In this document: positions 1-8,409 of the stretch, in pieces
How positions within the stretch are numbered: position 1 is the first letter of the stretch
How the letters are laid out: every line of letters begins with the position of its first letter
Origin: Flavobacterium sp. J27
Lineage (GTDB): Bacteria > Bacteroidota > Bacteroidia > Flavobacteriales > Flavobacteriaceae
Reading direction: 5' to 3'
Length of the DNA: 64,000 bases
Assembly (NCBI RefSeq): GCF_004303025.1
Contig: NZ_PJQW01000006.1
Span: 241,090 to 305,089 of the forward strand
Translations under genes and position numbers: made by a program
The notes under the pieces: generated by a model
The model's input: only the letters and a program-made list of their open reading frames with translations
Databases searched by the model: none
Told to the model about the DNA's origin: nothing

Positions 1-196
1 AGTTCGTTACAGCATAGGAGTGTTAAAGTTAGCATTAACTCATTGATATATGGTAAGATGAAGTACTAATCTGTCGAAGTTTAGATGGGTGTAAAAAGTT
101 GCTTTCACTTTATTATTTTCCTTTTTTGCCATACATTTTAATTTAAAATTGGCAAAGGCTGCGAGAATACTATTACGCTTTGTTCGATAAGGATTT

Positions 197-1717
197 TTAT
201 TTTGCGAGTTTTTCTTTTATTTGTTTAAGAACAAACTCCATTTGGGTGTCTTTTTGTTCAAGAAAGTCTTCATAAGTTTGTGAAACTTCGTAGTCAGGAA
301 TAATACCTCTATTGTATATTTGATTTGAATCTTTTGAAACATCTTGTTCTAAATTAACAACCGAAAAAAATGTTTCAATTTTAGATTCTGGTAGAATATA
401 TCCCAAAGGAGTATGTCCATTATGACCATAATAACCGCCCATTGTTTCTTCTCCAACTACAGTTGTGTTTTCATTTCCTGTAACCATTGCAGCAAATAAA
501 CTTCCTGCTGAAGCGATAGCTGGACTTGTTAAAAGGTAGCAGTTTCCAGTAAAAGCATTTTCATTAGGTTCTCTTATTTGATGATCGCTACTTAACGGAC
601 CTTGGTAAAAATGATTCCCTTTTTCTAAATAAAAGTCTTCTTGAAACGTTTTATTGTATCCAATAACACCAAATGGTCTTAAAAAACGAGGAATTTTTGT
701 GTAAATATATTTTAGATATGGTATTTTTTTAAAGCTAATCCAAGCTTGTTTGTTTTCTTGGAACTTCCTTTGGGTTAAATAGGAATATGTAACTAAATCG
801 TTAGGATCGGTACCTCCACCATTCTGACGAATATCTATAATTAAGTTTTGTGTTTTTTCGGTTTTAATCTTATAAAAAATACTATCCAGAAAGGTTAGGT
901 AGTTTTTATGCGTATTCGTTGTTTCATTTCCCATATTAAAAGTATGAACCGTTAAAATGCCAGTTGAATTATCTACTTGTTTGTACTTATATTTTTGATT
1001 TTCTTTTAAGTTAGCATAATAAATTTGATCATATGGTTTTGAATATCTTTCGTTAAAATGTTTATAATACTCTGAATAACTACAACTTTTTAAATCTATT
1101 TTTTCTTCTATATTAGCTTGATGCCTTTTAAAGGTAATCTTAAATTTTTCCTGTTGTCCAAAATTAATTCTGTAGAATTTTGAAAAATGAGTTCTCAAGC
1201 CAATTCTTTTTCCAGTGGTATTCTCACCATCAGTAGTGTAATATTTGTAAAGAGATTGAATGATTTCTGCTATTGATATTCCGTTAATTTCAATAATTTC
1301 TGAGCCAAGTGGAATTTCACCTTTTTCGTAATTGATTAACCATTTGCCATTAATCCATTTTATAGGATATGGAAAATATCCATAACTTTCTTTTCTTAGG
1401 TTTTTTAAATATTTTTCTGGTAATTTAGTGTCATTATGTAAACTACCTTCAAAATCGGTTAGTTGACAAATAATAGTATAAAATTCTCGATAGGTTGTGG
1501 AATGACTAATTTGCTTTTCAGCCCATTGATAAATACTATCTATTTCTTGTTTTGTTCGATATTTATATAAACCTGAATTTGCTGAAATGCGAATGTTTTT
1601 AAACACTTCTAGATCTTTTTGCATTTTTTTTTGCGAAAAAGAGTTGTCTATAGATTGGGCGAATAGGATATGAGATAAGATAACAAAAAGGATTGACAAG
1701 TAAATTGTTTTTTTCAT
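197..1717 (-). CDS. S41 family (C-terminal processing protease-like) peptidase, secreted
   Basis: Secreted protein of about 506 residues resembling S41 peptidases, the tail-specific protease group. The chosen start, an ATG at 1717, puts a clear signal peptide (MKKTIYLSILFVILSHILFAQ) at the N-terminus. The frame stays open for 21 codons upstream, but that stretch is not signal-like. The second half carries the S41 hallmarks: an 'IDIRQNGGGTDPND' segment, then 'TSPAIASAGSLFAAMV', which has the position of the nucleophile-serine strand, and a late 'GIIPDYEV' motif typical of the family. No PDZ domain is obvious, though the region containing 'GSEIIEINGISIAEII' looks like a degenerate one. It lies 66 bp downstream of an AraC regulator on the same strand and may be co-transcribed with it. 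The substrate is unknown. Confidence 0.8.
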   Translation of the reverse strand: MKKTIYLSILFVILSHILFAQSIDNSFSQKKMQKDLEVFKNIRISANSGLYKYRTKQEIDSIYQWAEKQISHSTTYREFYTIICQLTDFEGSLHNDTKLPEKYLKNLRKESYGYFPYPIKWINGKWLINYEKGEIPLGSEIIEINGISIAEIIQSLYKYYTTDGENTTGKRIGLRTHFSKFYRINFGQQEKFKITFKRHQANIEEKIDLKSCSYSEYYKHFNERYSKPYDQIYYANLKENQKYKYKQVDNSTGILTVHTFNMGNETTNTHKNYLTFLDSIFYKIKTEKTQNLIIDIRQNGGGTDPNDLVTYSYLTQRKFQENKQAWISFKKIPYLKYIYTKIPRFLRPFGVIGYNKTFQEDFYLEKGNHFYQGPLSSDHQIREPNENAFTGNCYLLTSPAIASAGSLFAAMVTGNENTTVVGEETMGGYYGHNGHTPLGYILPESKIETFFSVVNLEQDVSKDSNQIYNRGIIPDYEVSQTYEDFLEQKDTQMEFVLKQIKEKLAK

Positions 1718-1783
1718 TTGGATAGAATGTTCTTCAAATGTAGGTGTATGTTTAAAAGGACACTTGTATAATCTTGGCAATTA

Positions 1784-2554
1784 CTAAATTTTAATGAGAT
1801 TTTCTTGATATTTTTTTGGTGAAATACCTATAAACCGTTTAAAGGTTTTGGAAAAGTGTGCTAAATCAGCAAAATTGTATTCGTAAGCTAATTCGGTAAG
1901 TTCTGAAGTAGGAGTAATGTACATTTTACTAGAAAAAATTTTCTTCATTAAAATATAATTCATGGGTGTCATTCCAGTTGAAGCTTTAAATTTTTTTACA
2001 AATCCATATTTGTTAATGTTTGCCATTTTAGACAATTCGTTTAGACAAAATTTATGATTAATATGGTCTTCAATATACTGGTTGATTTCGTTGAAGTCGC
2101 TAAAAAGGTTTTCGGGATAGTCATTTTCATTTTCTAATGAATGTAATTGAATTGCCTTGACGAATTTTTTTAGAAAAAATGCAATTATTTCAGGATTACC
2201 AATATTCATCGCCTTTTTGAGTTCTAGAAATAATAGGTTGGTATTTTCATTGTTAATTTTTCTATCGAAAAAAGTAATGTTTTTTCCATTGAGGAGGTAT
2301 TTCATTAAATCTTTTGATAGATAAATTGTATCAAATTTTAAGTTATTATGTTTATCTATCAAAGGGTTTGCGTGTATTTCATAAGGATTGGTAATTGAAA
2401 TACTTCCTTTTTCGCTAAAAAGACTATGATTTTCAAACTCTATTTGTTCTATTCCGTTGTGTATAAGTGAAATGCAAAACGTTTCATGAAAATGTTTTGG
2501 GAAATCAGTGGTTTGGTTTTCTATGCTTATGTATTCTAAATTATCAAAAAACAT
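1784..2554 (-). CDS. AraC family transcriptional regulator
   Basis: A 256-residue one-component regulator. The N-terminal half has a cupin-like AraC-ligand pattern ('FPKHFHETFCISLIHNGIEQIEF' region, with His pairs near residues 20-25). The last 100 residues form two helix-turn-helix motifs ending in the family signature 'ADLAHFSKTFKRFIGISPKKYQ'. It is the first of four AraC-type regulators within 12 kb. An imperfectly understood 8-bp inverted repeat lies upstream (2610-2636) and could be an operator. The S41 peptidase follows 66 bp downstream on the same strand and is the simplest target candidate, but that is inference. Confidence 0.9.
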   Translation of the reverse strand: MFFDNLEYISIENQTTDFPKHFHETFCISLIHNGIEQIEFENHSLFSEKGSISITNPYEIHANPLIDKHNNLKFDTIYLSKDLMKYLLNGKNITFFDRKINNENTNLLFLELKKAMNIGNPEIIAFFLKKFVKAIQLHSLENENDYPENLFSDFNEINQYIEDHINHKFCLNELSKMANINKYGFVKKFKASTGMTPMNYILMKKIFSSKMYITPTSELTELAYEYNFADLAHFSKTFKRFIGISPKKYQENLIKI

Positions 2555-2609
2555 TCTTATGTTGTTTGGTTTTTCTTTTCACGTTTAGCCTTTTATAATT
2601 GTGAACAGA

Positions 2610-2636
2610 TTTGCTATGAATTGTAAAGATAGCAAA
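2610..2636. promoter_or_regulatory. Inverted repeat upstream of AraC regulator, possible operator
   Basis: TTTGCTAT (2610-2617) and ATAGCAAA (2629-2636) form a perfect 8-bp inverted repeat with an 11-base centre. It lies 56-82 bp upstream of the start codon of the minus-strand AraC gene. There is no T-run on the minus strand to suggest a terminator. Autoregulation is a guess from position. Confidence 0.3.
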
Positions 2637-2764
2637 TTTTCGAATTTTGATTTTTATACCACGATATTAAATGTTATATTCTATATTTTAAAATAGCCCT
2701 TTTTAGGATTCATTTTTGTACCAAAAAAAGTTCAAATTAAGTCTGAAAATAATAGGAAAAGAAA

Positions 2765-2785
2765 GGCGATGTAATCTACATCGCC
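2765..2785 (-). terminator. Intrinsic terminator of the MFS gene
   Basis: GGCGATGTA (2765-2773), loop ATC, TACATCGCC (2777-2785): a perfect 9-bp stem. On the minus strand it is followed by a T-rich stretch (complement of the A-rich bases just below 2765). It lies about 80 bp after the stop of the MFS transporter. The rest of the gap between the MFS and AraC genes is AT-rich with no recognisable gene. Confidence 0.7.
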
Positions 2786-2862
2786 AATCCATTTTCATTC
2801 AGTTTCTTTTTATTGATTAACCTTTAAATCAGTAGTATTTAGTATTTTTTTGTGTCATAATT

Positions 2863-4035
2863 TTATTTTTTGATAAGTACAACTTGTGTGGGTTTGTATT
2901 TTAAAACATAAATAATGCAAATGAGTAATCCTGTTAAAGTCATACCCACACCTACAAGCGAAGGATATGCGTAAGAAAATCCGAAAGTTAAAGGTATTCC
3001 TCCTAAATAAGCGCCTGTAGCATTGGCTACATTAAACGCAGCTTGCATAAATGCTGCACTCATCATTTCTGCATTGGGTGCCGCTTTTAACATCATGATA
3101 TTTACAGGCGCAGCCAAAGACATAGACAATCCACCGCATAGAAAAGTAAGTAGTAATGATATCGTCGTATTTTCGGATAAAAAGAAAACACACAGCAAAG
3201 ACAGCATCATCGCAAATAATAAGAATATACTCGCTTTGCCTACGCCAATTTTATCTGTTAGATAACCACCCAATAAGTTTCCTATAACCATACCACCACC
3301 TGCTAAAATCATTACATATGCTACATTGCTTTCCGAAATATTAGAAATGTTTGTCATTAGTGGAGAAATATAACTCAGCCAAGTAAACAATCCACCAAAA
3401 CCGATTGCTGTAATTAATAGAACATACCAACTTTGCGGATTTTTTAAAAATTGTAATTCCTCTGCAAATTGGGTGTTTTCCTTATTTTTAATTTCAGGAA
3501 GGTAGCGATAAATAAGTAACATCGTAATGATGCCTATAAGAGCGACAATAACAAAATACCAACTCCAATGGAAGGTTTGTCCAATGTATGTTACCAATGG
3601 AACCATGGCTAAATTAGCAAGTGTAAGTCCTGAAAATACAAAAGAAATGAATCGAGCTTCTTTTCCTTTTTGAGCAAGACGAGTGGCTACTACTGTACTG
3701 ACACCAAAAAATGCTCCGTGAGGTAAACCAGATAAGAAGCGAGCGAACATCATTGTGATGTAATTAGGCGCAATGGCAGATAGACCATTAAAAATGGTAA
3801 ACAAAACCATTAACCAAAGAAGTACTTTTTTGGGAGGAAATTTTACAGAATAGCCTACCAGTAAAGGTGCGCCAACAACCACTCCAAGCGCATAAGCAGA
3901 AATAAAATGTCCTGCTTCTGGAATACTAATGTGTAATGCATTTGCGATATCAGGTAGTAATCCCATAATGGTAAATTCGGTAGTACCAATTCCTAAACCA
4001 CCAACAGCTAGTGGTAAAATTCTTTTATCTATCAT
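2863..4035 (-). CDS. MFS transporter, DHA1-type drug/sugar efflux family
   Basis: A 390-residue inner-membrane transporter with about 12 hydrophobic segments. It is of the AraJ/YdhP-like group of drug:H+ antiporter-1 MFS proteins. The N-terminus 'GGLGIGTTEFTIMGLLPDIA' is characteristic of this group. A loop after the second segment ('YSVKFPPKKVLLW') matches the MFS motif A position, and 'GGYLTDKIGVGKA' repeats it in the second half. It is divergent from an AraC regulator (4278), an arrangement typical of a regulated efflux pump. The substrate cannot be read from the sequence. Confidence 0.88.
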   Translation of the reverse strand: MIDKRILPLAVGGLGIGTTEFTIMGLLPDIANALHISIPEAGHFISAYALGVVVGAPLLVGYSVKFPPKKVLLWLMVLFTIFNGLSAIAPNYITMMFARFLSGLPHGAFFGVSTVVATRLAQKGKEARFISFVFSGLTLANLAMVPLVTYIGQTFHWSWYFVIVALIGIITMLLIYRYLPEIKNKENTQFAEELQFLKNPQSWYVLLITAIGFGGLFTWLSYISPLMTNISNISESNVAYVMILAGGGMVIGNLLGGYLTDKIGVGKASIFLLFAMMLSLLCVFFLSENTTISLLLTFLCGGLSMSLAAPVNIMMLKAAPNAEMMSAAFMQAAFNVANATGAYLGGIPLTFGFSYAYPSLVGVGMTLTGLLICIIYVLKYKPTQVVLIKK

Positions 4036-4062
4036 TTTAAATTTTTAATATTAAATTTTTGT

Positions 4063-4094
4063 CTAATGAATAATCATTAGGTTGAAAAGCAACC
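4063..4094 (-). promoter_or_regulatory. Two adjacent inverted repeats in the leader of the MFS gene
   Basis: CTAATGA (4063-4069) / TCATTAG (4074-4080) and GGTTG (4080-4084) / CAACC (4090-4094) are two short hairpins placed 28-59 bp upstream of the MFS start codon, within the divergent MFS/AraC region. They could be operator half-sites for the neighbouring AraC protein or structures in the leader RNA. Only position and symmetry support this. Confidence 0.3.
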
Positions 4095-4233
4095 ATTTTA
4101 TAATTTAGGCTAGTGAATCTAACCTTGTTCTAGTAGTAATAAACCTTTTAGGAGATGTAGAAAAAAATAGGCAGTTTGATCCATTTTTTTAAAGTTTTAT
4201 AATGCAAAATTGTAAAATAAAACAAGATTTTTT

Positions 4234-4267
4234 TTGTACTTTTACGATAAATAATTGTATATTTTTG
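4234..4267 (+). promoter_or_regulatory. Candidate Bacteroidota promoter of AraC gene
   Basis: TATTTTTG at 4260-4267 is an exact match to the TAnnTTTG -7 element. A TTG at 4234-4236 lies 23 bp upstream as a possible -33 element, at the long end of the usual spacing. The -7 box ends only 10 bp before the ATG at 4278, so the transcript would have almost no leader, which weakens the call. Confidence 0.35.
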
Positions 4268-4277
4268 ATACATTTTT

Positions 4278-5126
4278 ATGAGAAAAACATTATTTGAACC
4301 TATAGAAATTCATGACTTTGAAGCTGCTATTTTTCCATTACCAAGTCATCGACACACTTATTATGAATTAGTGTATATTAGAAAAGGAAGTGGTTTGCAT
4401 CATTTAAATAACAACGTATTTAGTTATAACATAGGTGATATTTTTATTATAAGTCCAGAAGACCAGCACTATTTTGAAATTAAAAAGCAAACGCATTTTA
4501 CATTTATAAAATTTACCGACAGTTATTTCTCAGAACATAAAATGCATCGACCAGATGCATTGTTATTGTCTTCTCCCGAAGATATTATGCGAAATAAAAT
4601 GCTGAAAGAAGTGAAGCTAAAAATGGACGAACCCTGTGTTTCCATTTTACGAAATACAGTAGAAAATATTGTAGCTTATAATTGCCGAAACGATATTGCT
4701 TCCTCACCGTTAGTTTATTACCAAATCTTATCAATTTTAGGATTAATTCGTGAAGCAGCCCAAAAGTTTAGCATTCGTTTAGATAAAACAAATCCCGATA
4801 AGAAAGAGTTAATTTCCTATATTCATGAAAATATTTACAATCCTGAATTGTTATTTGCTCAAAATATTGCTACTCATTTTCATATTGCTCCAGGTTATTT
4901 TAGTGCTTATTTCAAACGAAATTTTGAAATAAGTTATAGAAGTTATATCAATAAATATCGAGCTAAATTAATAGAAAAACGTTTGTTAGTGCCATCGCTT
5001 TCCATTCAAGAAATTGCTAATGAATTTGGTTTCAACGACATCAGTCATTTGAATAAAACCTTTAAAAAATATAAAGGAGTTAGTCCAAGTGCATTTAAAA
5101 AGTCGATTCCTAAATTAAAGAATTAA
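4278..5126 (+). CDS. AraC family transcriptional regulator
   Basis: A 282-residue regulator. It has an N-terminal cupin-type sensor domain ('PSHRHTYYELVYIRKGSG' with paired histidines near residues 24-26, and a 'GDIFIISPEDQHYFE' second box). The C-terminal double helix-turn-helix ends in 'FNDISHLNKTFKKYKGVSPSAFKK'. It is divergent from the MFS exporter at 2863-4035, so local control of that pump is the obvious hypothesis. No downstream gene follows on this strand for more than 15 kb. Confidence 0.9.
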   Translation: MRKTLFEPIEIHDFEAAIFPLPSHRHTYYELVYIRKGSGLHHLNNNVFSYNIGDIFIISPEDQHYFEIKKQTHFTFIKFTDSYFSEHKMHRPDALLLSSPEDIMRNKMLKEVKLKMDEPCVSILRNTVENIVAYNCRNDIASSPLVYYQILSILGLIREAAQKFSIRLDKTNPDKKELISYIHENIYNPELLFAQNIATHFHIAPGYFSAYFKRNFEISYRSYINKYRAKLIEKRLLVPSLSIQEIANEFGFNDISHLNKTFKKYKGVSPSAFKKSIPKLKN

Positions 5127-5346
5127 TTTTTACGCTCTTTAGCACATATTTGCATTTATTTTTTTGAATAATTATAGGTGTTTATATCTTTTTATCATTT
5201 AAAAATTAGTTTTTAAATTAAATCTTTTTAAGAAAACAACAACCTTACTTTTCTTACATATTTTGTAAATCATATAAAATAATTTCATATATTTGGAATA
5301 CAGATAGTTAAAAGTTTGATTTGAAAAAGTGTTTCTTATTTAATCG

Positions 5347-5389
5347 ATGTTATTCCTTTGTAAATTTAGGGAAACAGATGGAATAACAT
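5347..5389 (+). other. Perfect 10-bp inverted repeat, possible RNA structure
   Basis: ATGTTATTCC (5347-5356) and GGAATAACAT (5380-5389) enclose a 23-base loop and are followed by a T-rich run. It could be part of a non-coding RNA, a weak terminator or a protein-binding site. The stem is too long to expect often by chance in a 434-base gap. Confidence 0.35.
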
Positions 5390-5500
5390 TTTTAAGATTT
5401 TTAGACAATACAATTTCGAGTAGATGTTAATTTTGAACTGTTAATCAATTAACTTAACTAGACAAAATTATCATAGTGATTAGATAACTCACTTTTAAAG

Positions 5501-5524
5501 GCTCCATTTTGTGGAGCTTTTTTT
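5501..5524 (+). terminator. Rho-independent terminator
   Basis: GCTCCA, loop TTTTG, TGGAGC, then TTTTTTT: a textbook intrinsic terminator on the plus strand, facing the convergent serine hydrolase gene. It ends either the AraC transcript at 4278-5126 with a long 3' UTR, or an unannotated small RNA. Confidence 0.75.
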
Positions 5525-5560
5525 GTTCTTAGAATTTAATAAAACTATGATTATTCTTTT

Positions 5561-6805
5561 TTAATTTTTTAATTTAGATTGATACTTTTCTAATACATCC
5601 CATATTCCGAAAAACGCCTGACTTCCTTCTTTACCTGAAAAGGAGGTGTTTACTATTAAAATGCGGCCTATATTATTTTTAGGATCAAAAAATAACATGG
5701 AAGCGATTCCTGGATCTCCTCCTGTATGACCAATATATCCCGAATAGCCAAACCCCATATAAATCCCAACATTGTAACTTTCATTGTAAGGGTTTCTTTC
5801 GTTTCTTTCGGTAAAGTTGTGGGCTTCTAATTGAGGTTGGTAAAATTCTTTATAGCTTTCTTTACTTAAAATTGTTCCATTTTCATTGTATCCTTTTATG
5901 AGTTCGGTGAGGTACAAACTCAAATCATGTACAGAAGTAATGAAATTTCCATCAGGATAAGTAGCTATACTATAAAAAGGTAAAACAGTTTTTGGATTCG
6001 AATAGAGTTTAGAATAATTTTTAAAATCAACATCACTAAAATGCCAACCTGAAGCCTCCATTTTTAAAGGGTCAAGTATATAGTCTTTGGTAAATTTATC
6101 AAAAGGTATTCCAGTAGCTTTTTCCAAAACAAATGCTGCCAAACTAGTTCCAGTATTGGAATATTCGTAGATTTCTCCAGGTTTATTTTTTAAATACGTT
6201 TCATTTGTATTCCATTTTCCGTTTTTAATTAATGTATTTTTGAGAAAGGTTTCCATCGATACAATAGAGTCTGCAGGATTAAACATTTGCATTTCATCAA
6301 AAACTAAACTAACGCCATCTAAATCTTGATGTTCTTTCAAAAAATAATTTTTCGTTAAATAAAAGTCGTTGTCAACTATACTTGAGGTGTGTGTAGCTAA
6401 ATGTCTGATGGTTATTTCGTTATCTGGAAAGTTTGGGTTAACCACTTTGAATGGTAGATATTTATTGATTGGGTCATCTAATTTTAGTTTTCCTAATTCT
6501 TGAGCTTTGAGTAATGCTATACCTACAAAAGTTTTTGATATTGAACCAATGTTTTGTAGCGTTGAATCAGTGTATTTTTTATTTTGTTTTATGTCTGAAA
6601 ATCCAAATCCATTTTGATACAAAACTCCTTTTTCATCAACAATTGCTACTGCAAAACCATTGAAAATTCCACTTTTGCTTAATTCAGTGATTTCATTAGT
6701 TAGTGAATCTTTTTGTGTATCTAATTGATATTCTTTTGTTTGAACTTCGTTTTTACAAGAAATCAAAAACAAAAAGGAAAATACGATTGCGTAAAATTGA
6801 TTCAT
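5561..6805 (-). CDS. Serine hydrolase, class C beta-lactamase-like lipoprotein
   Basis: A 414-residue lipoprotein with a lipobox in 'FLFLISCKNE' (Cys 17). The fold is of the beta-lactamase/AmpC/DD-peptidase-like serine hydrolase family. The motifs are the SxxK tetrad at residues 88-91 (SISK), YSN at 215-217 and a late 'HTGGDPG' in the KTG position. Members act on D-amino-acid peptides, esters or lactams, and the substrate here is unknown. It follows a short carboxypeptidase-regulatory-like protein by 35 bp on the same strand. Two relatives lie at 12867-13895 and 15464-16543. Nothing indicates that it confers antibiotic resistance. Confidence 0.87.
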   Translation of the reverse strand: MNQFYAIVFSFLFLISCKNEVQTKEYQLDTQKDSLTNEITELSKSGIFNGFAVAIVDEKGVLYQNGFGFSDIKQNKKYTDSTLQNIGSISKTFVGIALLKAQELGKLKLDDPINKYLPFKVVNPNFPDNEITIRHLATHTSSIVDNDFYLTKNYFLKEHQDLDGVSLVFDEMQMFNPADSIVSMETFLKNTLIKNGKWNTNETYLKNKPGEIYEYSNTGTSLAAFVLEKATGIPFDKFTKDYILDPLKMEASGWHFSDVDFKNYSKLYSNPKTVLPFYSIATYPDGNFITSVHDLSLYLTELIKGYNENGTILSKESYKEFYQPQLEAHNFTERNERNPYNESYNVGIYMGFGYSGYIGHTGGDPGIASMLFFDPKNNIGRILIVNTSFSGKEGSQAFFGIWDVLEKYQSKLKN

Positions 6806-6840
6806 TTTTTGTGTTTTTTAAATATTACCAATTACTTTGA

Positions 6841-7221
6841 CTAATCTTTTTTATAGGTTACTTCAACCTCTTGTAATTGAGAAATATCTTCTTCTAGTGT
6901 AATTTTACCTAAGTCCAAAAAATCGGAAACTTCACCAATGTAGATTGTTTCTTCTTTGGTTTTAAAACCTATATAAGTAAATTTAATTTTATAAGTTCCT
7001 TTTTTAACTGGAGTAATTGAAAAAGCACCGTTATCATCTGTAATTGTTCCAGATATAAAATCATTGCTAGGAACACTATGTAAAGTGACGTTTACATATG
7101 GTAATTCATTTTTATTAGTATCAATTATTTTTCCTGATAGAGTGGTTGTAGTATTCTGTTGTGAAAAAACAGTTGAAACAGTAAATAGAAATAGTAGAAA
7201 GGTTTTGATTTTGAAATACAT
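6841..7221 (-). CDS. Stand-alone carboxypeptidase-regulatory-like domain, probable truncated outer-membrane receptor
   Basis: With the start at 7221 (MYFKIKTFLLFLFTVSTVFSQ, a signal peptide) the product is about 126 residues. A longer frame opens 9 codons upstream but begins with a charged stretch. After the signal comes one CarbopepD_reg_2-like beta-sandwich ('LSGKIIDTNKNELPYVNVTL' to 'IGFKTKEETI'), then 'LGKITLEEDISQLQEVEVTYKKD' region and the stop. In flavobacterial outer-membrane beta-barrel proteins this ending normally leads into the plug and barrel, which are absent here. The next gene starts 35 bp later. I read it as the remnant of a deleted receptor, though a small periplasmic protein cannot be excluded. 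Confidence 0.6.
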   Translation of the reverse strand: MYFKIKTFLLFLFTVSTVFSQQNTTTTLSGKIIDTNKNELPYVNVTLHSVPSNDFISGTITDDNGAFSITPVKKGTYKIKFTYIGFKTKEETIYIGEVSDFLDLGKITLEEDISQLQEVEVTYKKD

Positions 7222-7292
7222 TATTCTTGAATTTTTTTCAAATTTCAAAAATCAATCTGTAGTAAATCTGTTTTTTGTTTTTAAACAAAAAA

Positions 7293-7311
7293 ACTCATTA
7301 AAATAATGAGT
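7293..7311 (-). terminator. Bidirectional intrinsic terminator
   Basis: ACTCATTA (7293-7300), loop AAA, TAATGAGT (7304-7311), with an A-run on the left and a T-run on the right. On the minus strand it lies 30 bp after the stop of the alpha/beta hydrolase and is its likely terminator. Confidence 0.7.
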
Positions 7312-7340
7312 TTTTGATTTTAGGGGAAAAAGTGTGGTTC

Positions 7341-8405
7341 TTACTTAAGATTATTTTTAAAAAATGTTTCCAATTTATCAAATGGAATTACATCAACTTG
7401 ATCGTATAAATCGGTATGCACTTTTCCAGGAATAATGAGTAATTCTTTAGGTTCGTTAGCAGCTTTGTAAGCATCTTCACTAAAATATTTTGAATGTGCA
7501 TTTTCACCAGCAATTAGTAAAATCGGTCTTGGAGAAATTTCTTTAATGTAAGTCATAATTGGCATATTCATTAGAGCAATAGGCGACGTTATGGTCCAAG
7601 AGCTATTAGAATTGATGGATCTAGAGTGAAATCCTCTTTCTGTTTTATAATAATCAAAATATCCTTTTACAAATTCGGGCTCTCCACCTTCAATCTTTTC
7701 TGGTAATCCTAAACCAGATAAAGCTGTTTTCCCATTTTTTGCATCTACCCAACGTTGCTGACTTATCTGCTCTAACATTTGTGTACGTTGTTCTGGAGTT
7801 GTTGAATCGTAATACCCTTTTGCGGTTACTCTAGACATGTCATACATACTTGTCGTAGCCACAGCTTTAACCCGTTTGTCGACAGCTGTAGCATTTAATG
7901 CAAAACCGCCAAAGCCACAAATTCCAATAATTCCAACTTTTTCACGATTAACATTTTCTTGTATTCCTAAAAAATCAATAGCAGCACTAAAATCTTCAGT
8001 GTTAATCTCTGGAGATGATACATGACGAGGTTCTCCTCCGCTTTCTCCTGTATATGAAGGGTCAAAGGCTAATACTATAAAACCACGTTGTGCCATTTGG
8101 TTAGCATATAAGCCAGATGCTTGTTCTTTTACAGCACCAAAAGGACCACTAATTGCTAACGCAGGTAAATCTGTTCCTTGATTTTTGGGAAAGTATAAAT
8201 CTCCAACTAATTCAATTCCGTAACGATTTTTGAACGTTACTTTTTTACGGGATACGTTTTCGTTTAATTCGAAAGTATAGTGTTCTTTAATTGTATTCAT
8301 GGGTTCTGTTGTTTTATTTTGATTTAGTTTTTCTTTATCATTTTTATTACATGAGATAGTTACAAGTGAAAAAAAAGTAAAGAGTAAGTAGCAATACGTT
8401 TTCAT
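7341..8405 (-). CDS. Alpha/beta hydrolase lipoprotein with cysteine nucleophile elbow
   Basis: A 354-residue lipoprotein (lipobox 'SLVTISC', Cys 19) with an alpha/beta hydrolase domain. It resembles the dienelactone hydrolase/YcjY/acetyl-xylan-esterase-like groups. The nucleophile elbow reads GICGFG at 161-166, so Cys 163 sits where most family members have Ser. Dienelactone hydrolases also use Cys. A C-terminal 'PILLIAGENAHSKYFSEDAY' Asp/Glu loop and 'PGKVHTDLYD' with the catalytic His follow. It lies 4 bp downstream of a cupin lipoprotein, so the two are co-translated. The substrate is unknown. Confidence 0.8.
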   Translation of the reverse strand: MKTYCYLLFTFFSLVTISCNKNDKEKLNQNKTTEPMNTIKEHYTFELNENVSRKKVTFKNRYGIELVGDLYFPKNQGTDLPALAISGPFGAVKEQASGLYANQMAQRGFIVLAFDPSYTGESGGEPRHVSSPEINTEDFSAAIDFLGIQENVNREKVGIIGICGFGGFALNATAVDKRVKAVATTSMYDMSRVTAKGYYDSTTPEQRTQMLEQISQQRWVDAKNGKTALSGLGLPEKIEGGEPEFVKGYFDYYKTERGFHSRSINSNSSWTITSPIALMNMPIMTYIKEISPRPILLIAGENAHSKYFSEDAYKAANEPKELLIIPGKVHTDLYDQVDVIPFDKLETFFKNNLK

Positions 8406-8409
8406 AAGA

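Larger units (their letters stand above)
5127..5560. other. Intergenic region with a long hairpin and a terminator, no protein gene
   Basis: 434 bases between an AraC gene (plus) and a serine hydrolase (minus, 3' end). I see no coding potential. It holds a perfect 10-bp inverted repeat with a 23-base loop (5347-5389), followed 111 bases later by a strong plus-strand terminator hairpin (5501-5524). The terminator is about 375 bases beyond the AraC stop, which is far for that gene alone. A small RNA ending there is possible but not shown. Confidence 0.4.

Noticed and set aside
40..132. A 30-codon minus-strand frame starting at an ATG at 132
   Set aside because: Too short, no recognisable motif and no supporting context. 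It may be a fragment of something outside the window, but nothing shows it. The rest of 1-196 also gave no supportable feature.
5561..6805. Beta-lactamase resistance gene
   Set aside because: Only general class C-fold motifs are present, and the family includes many non-lactamase hydrolases. There is no ampR-type neighbour.
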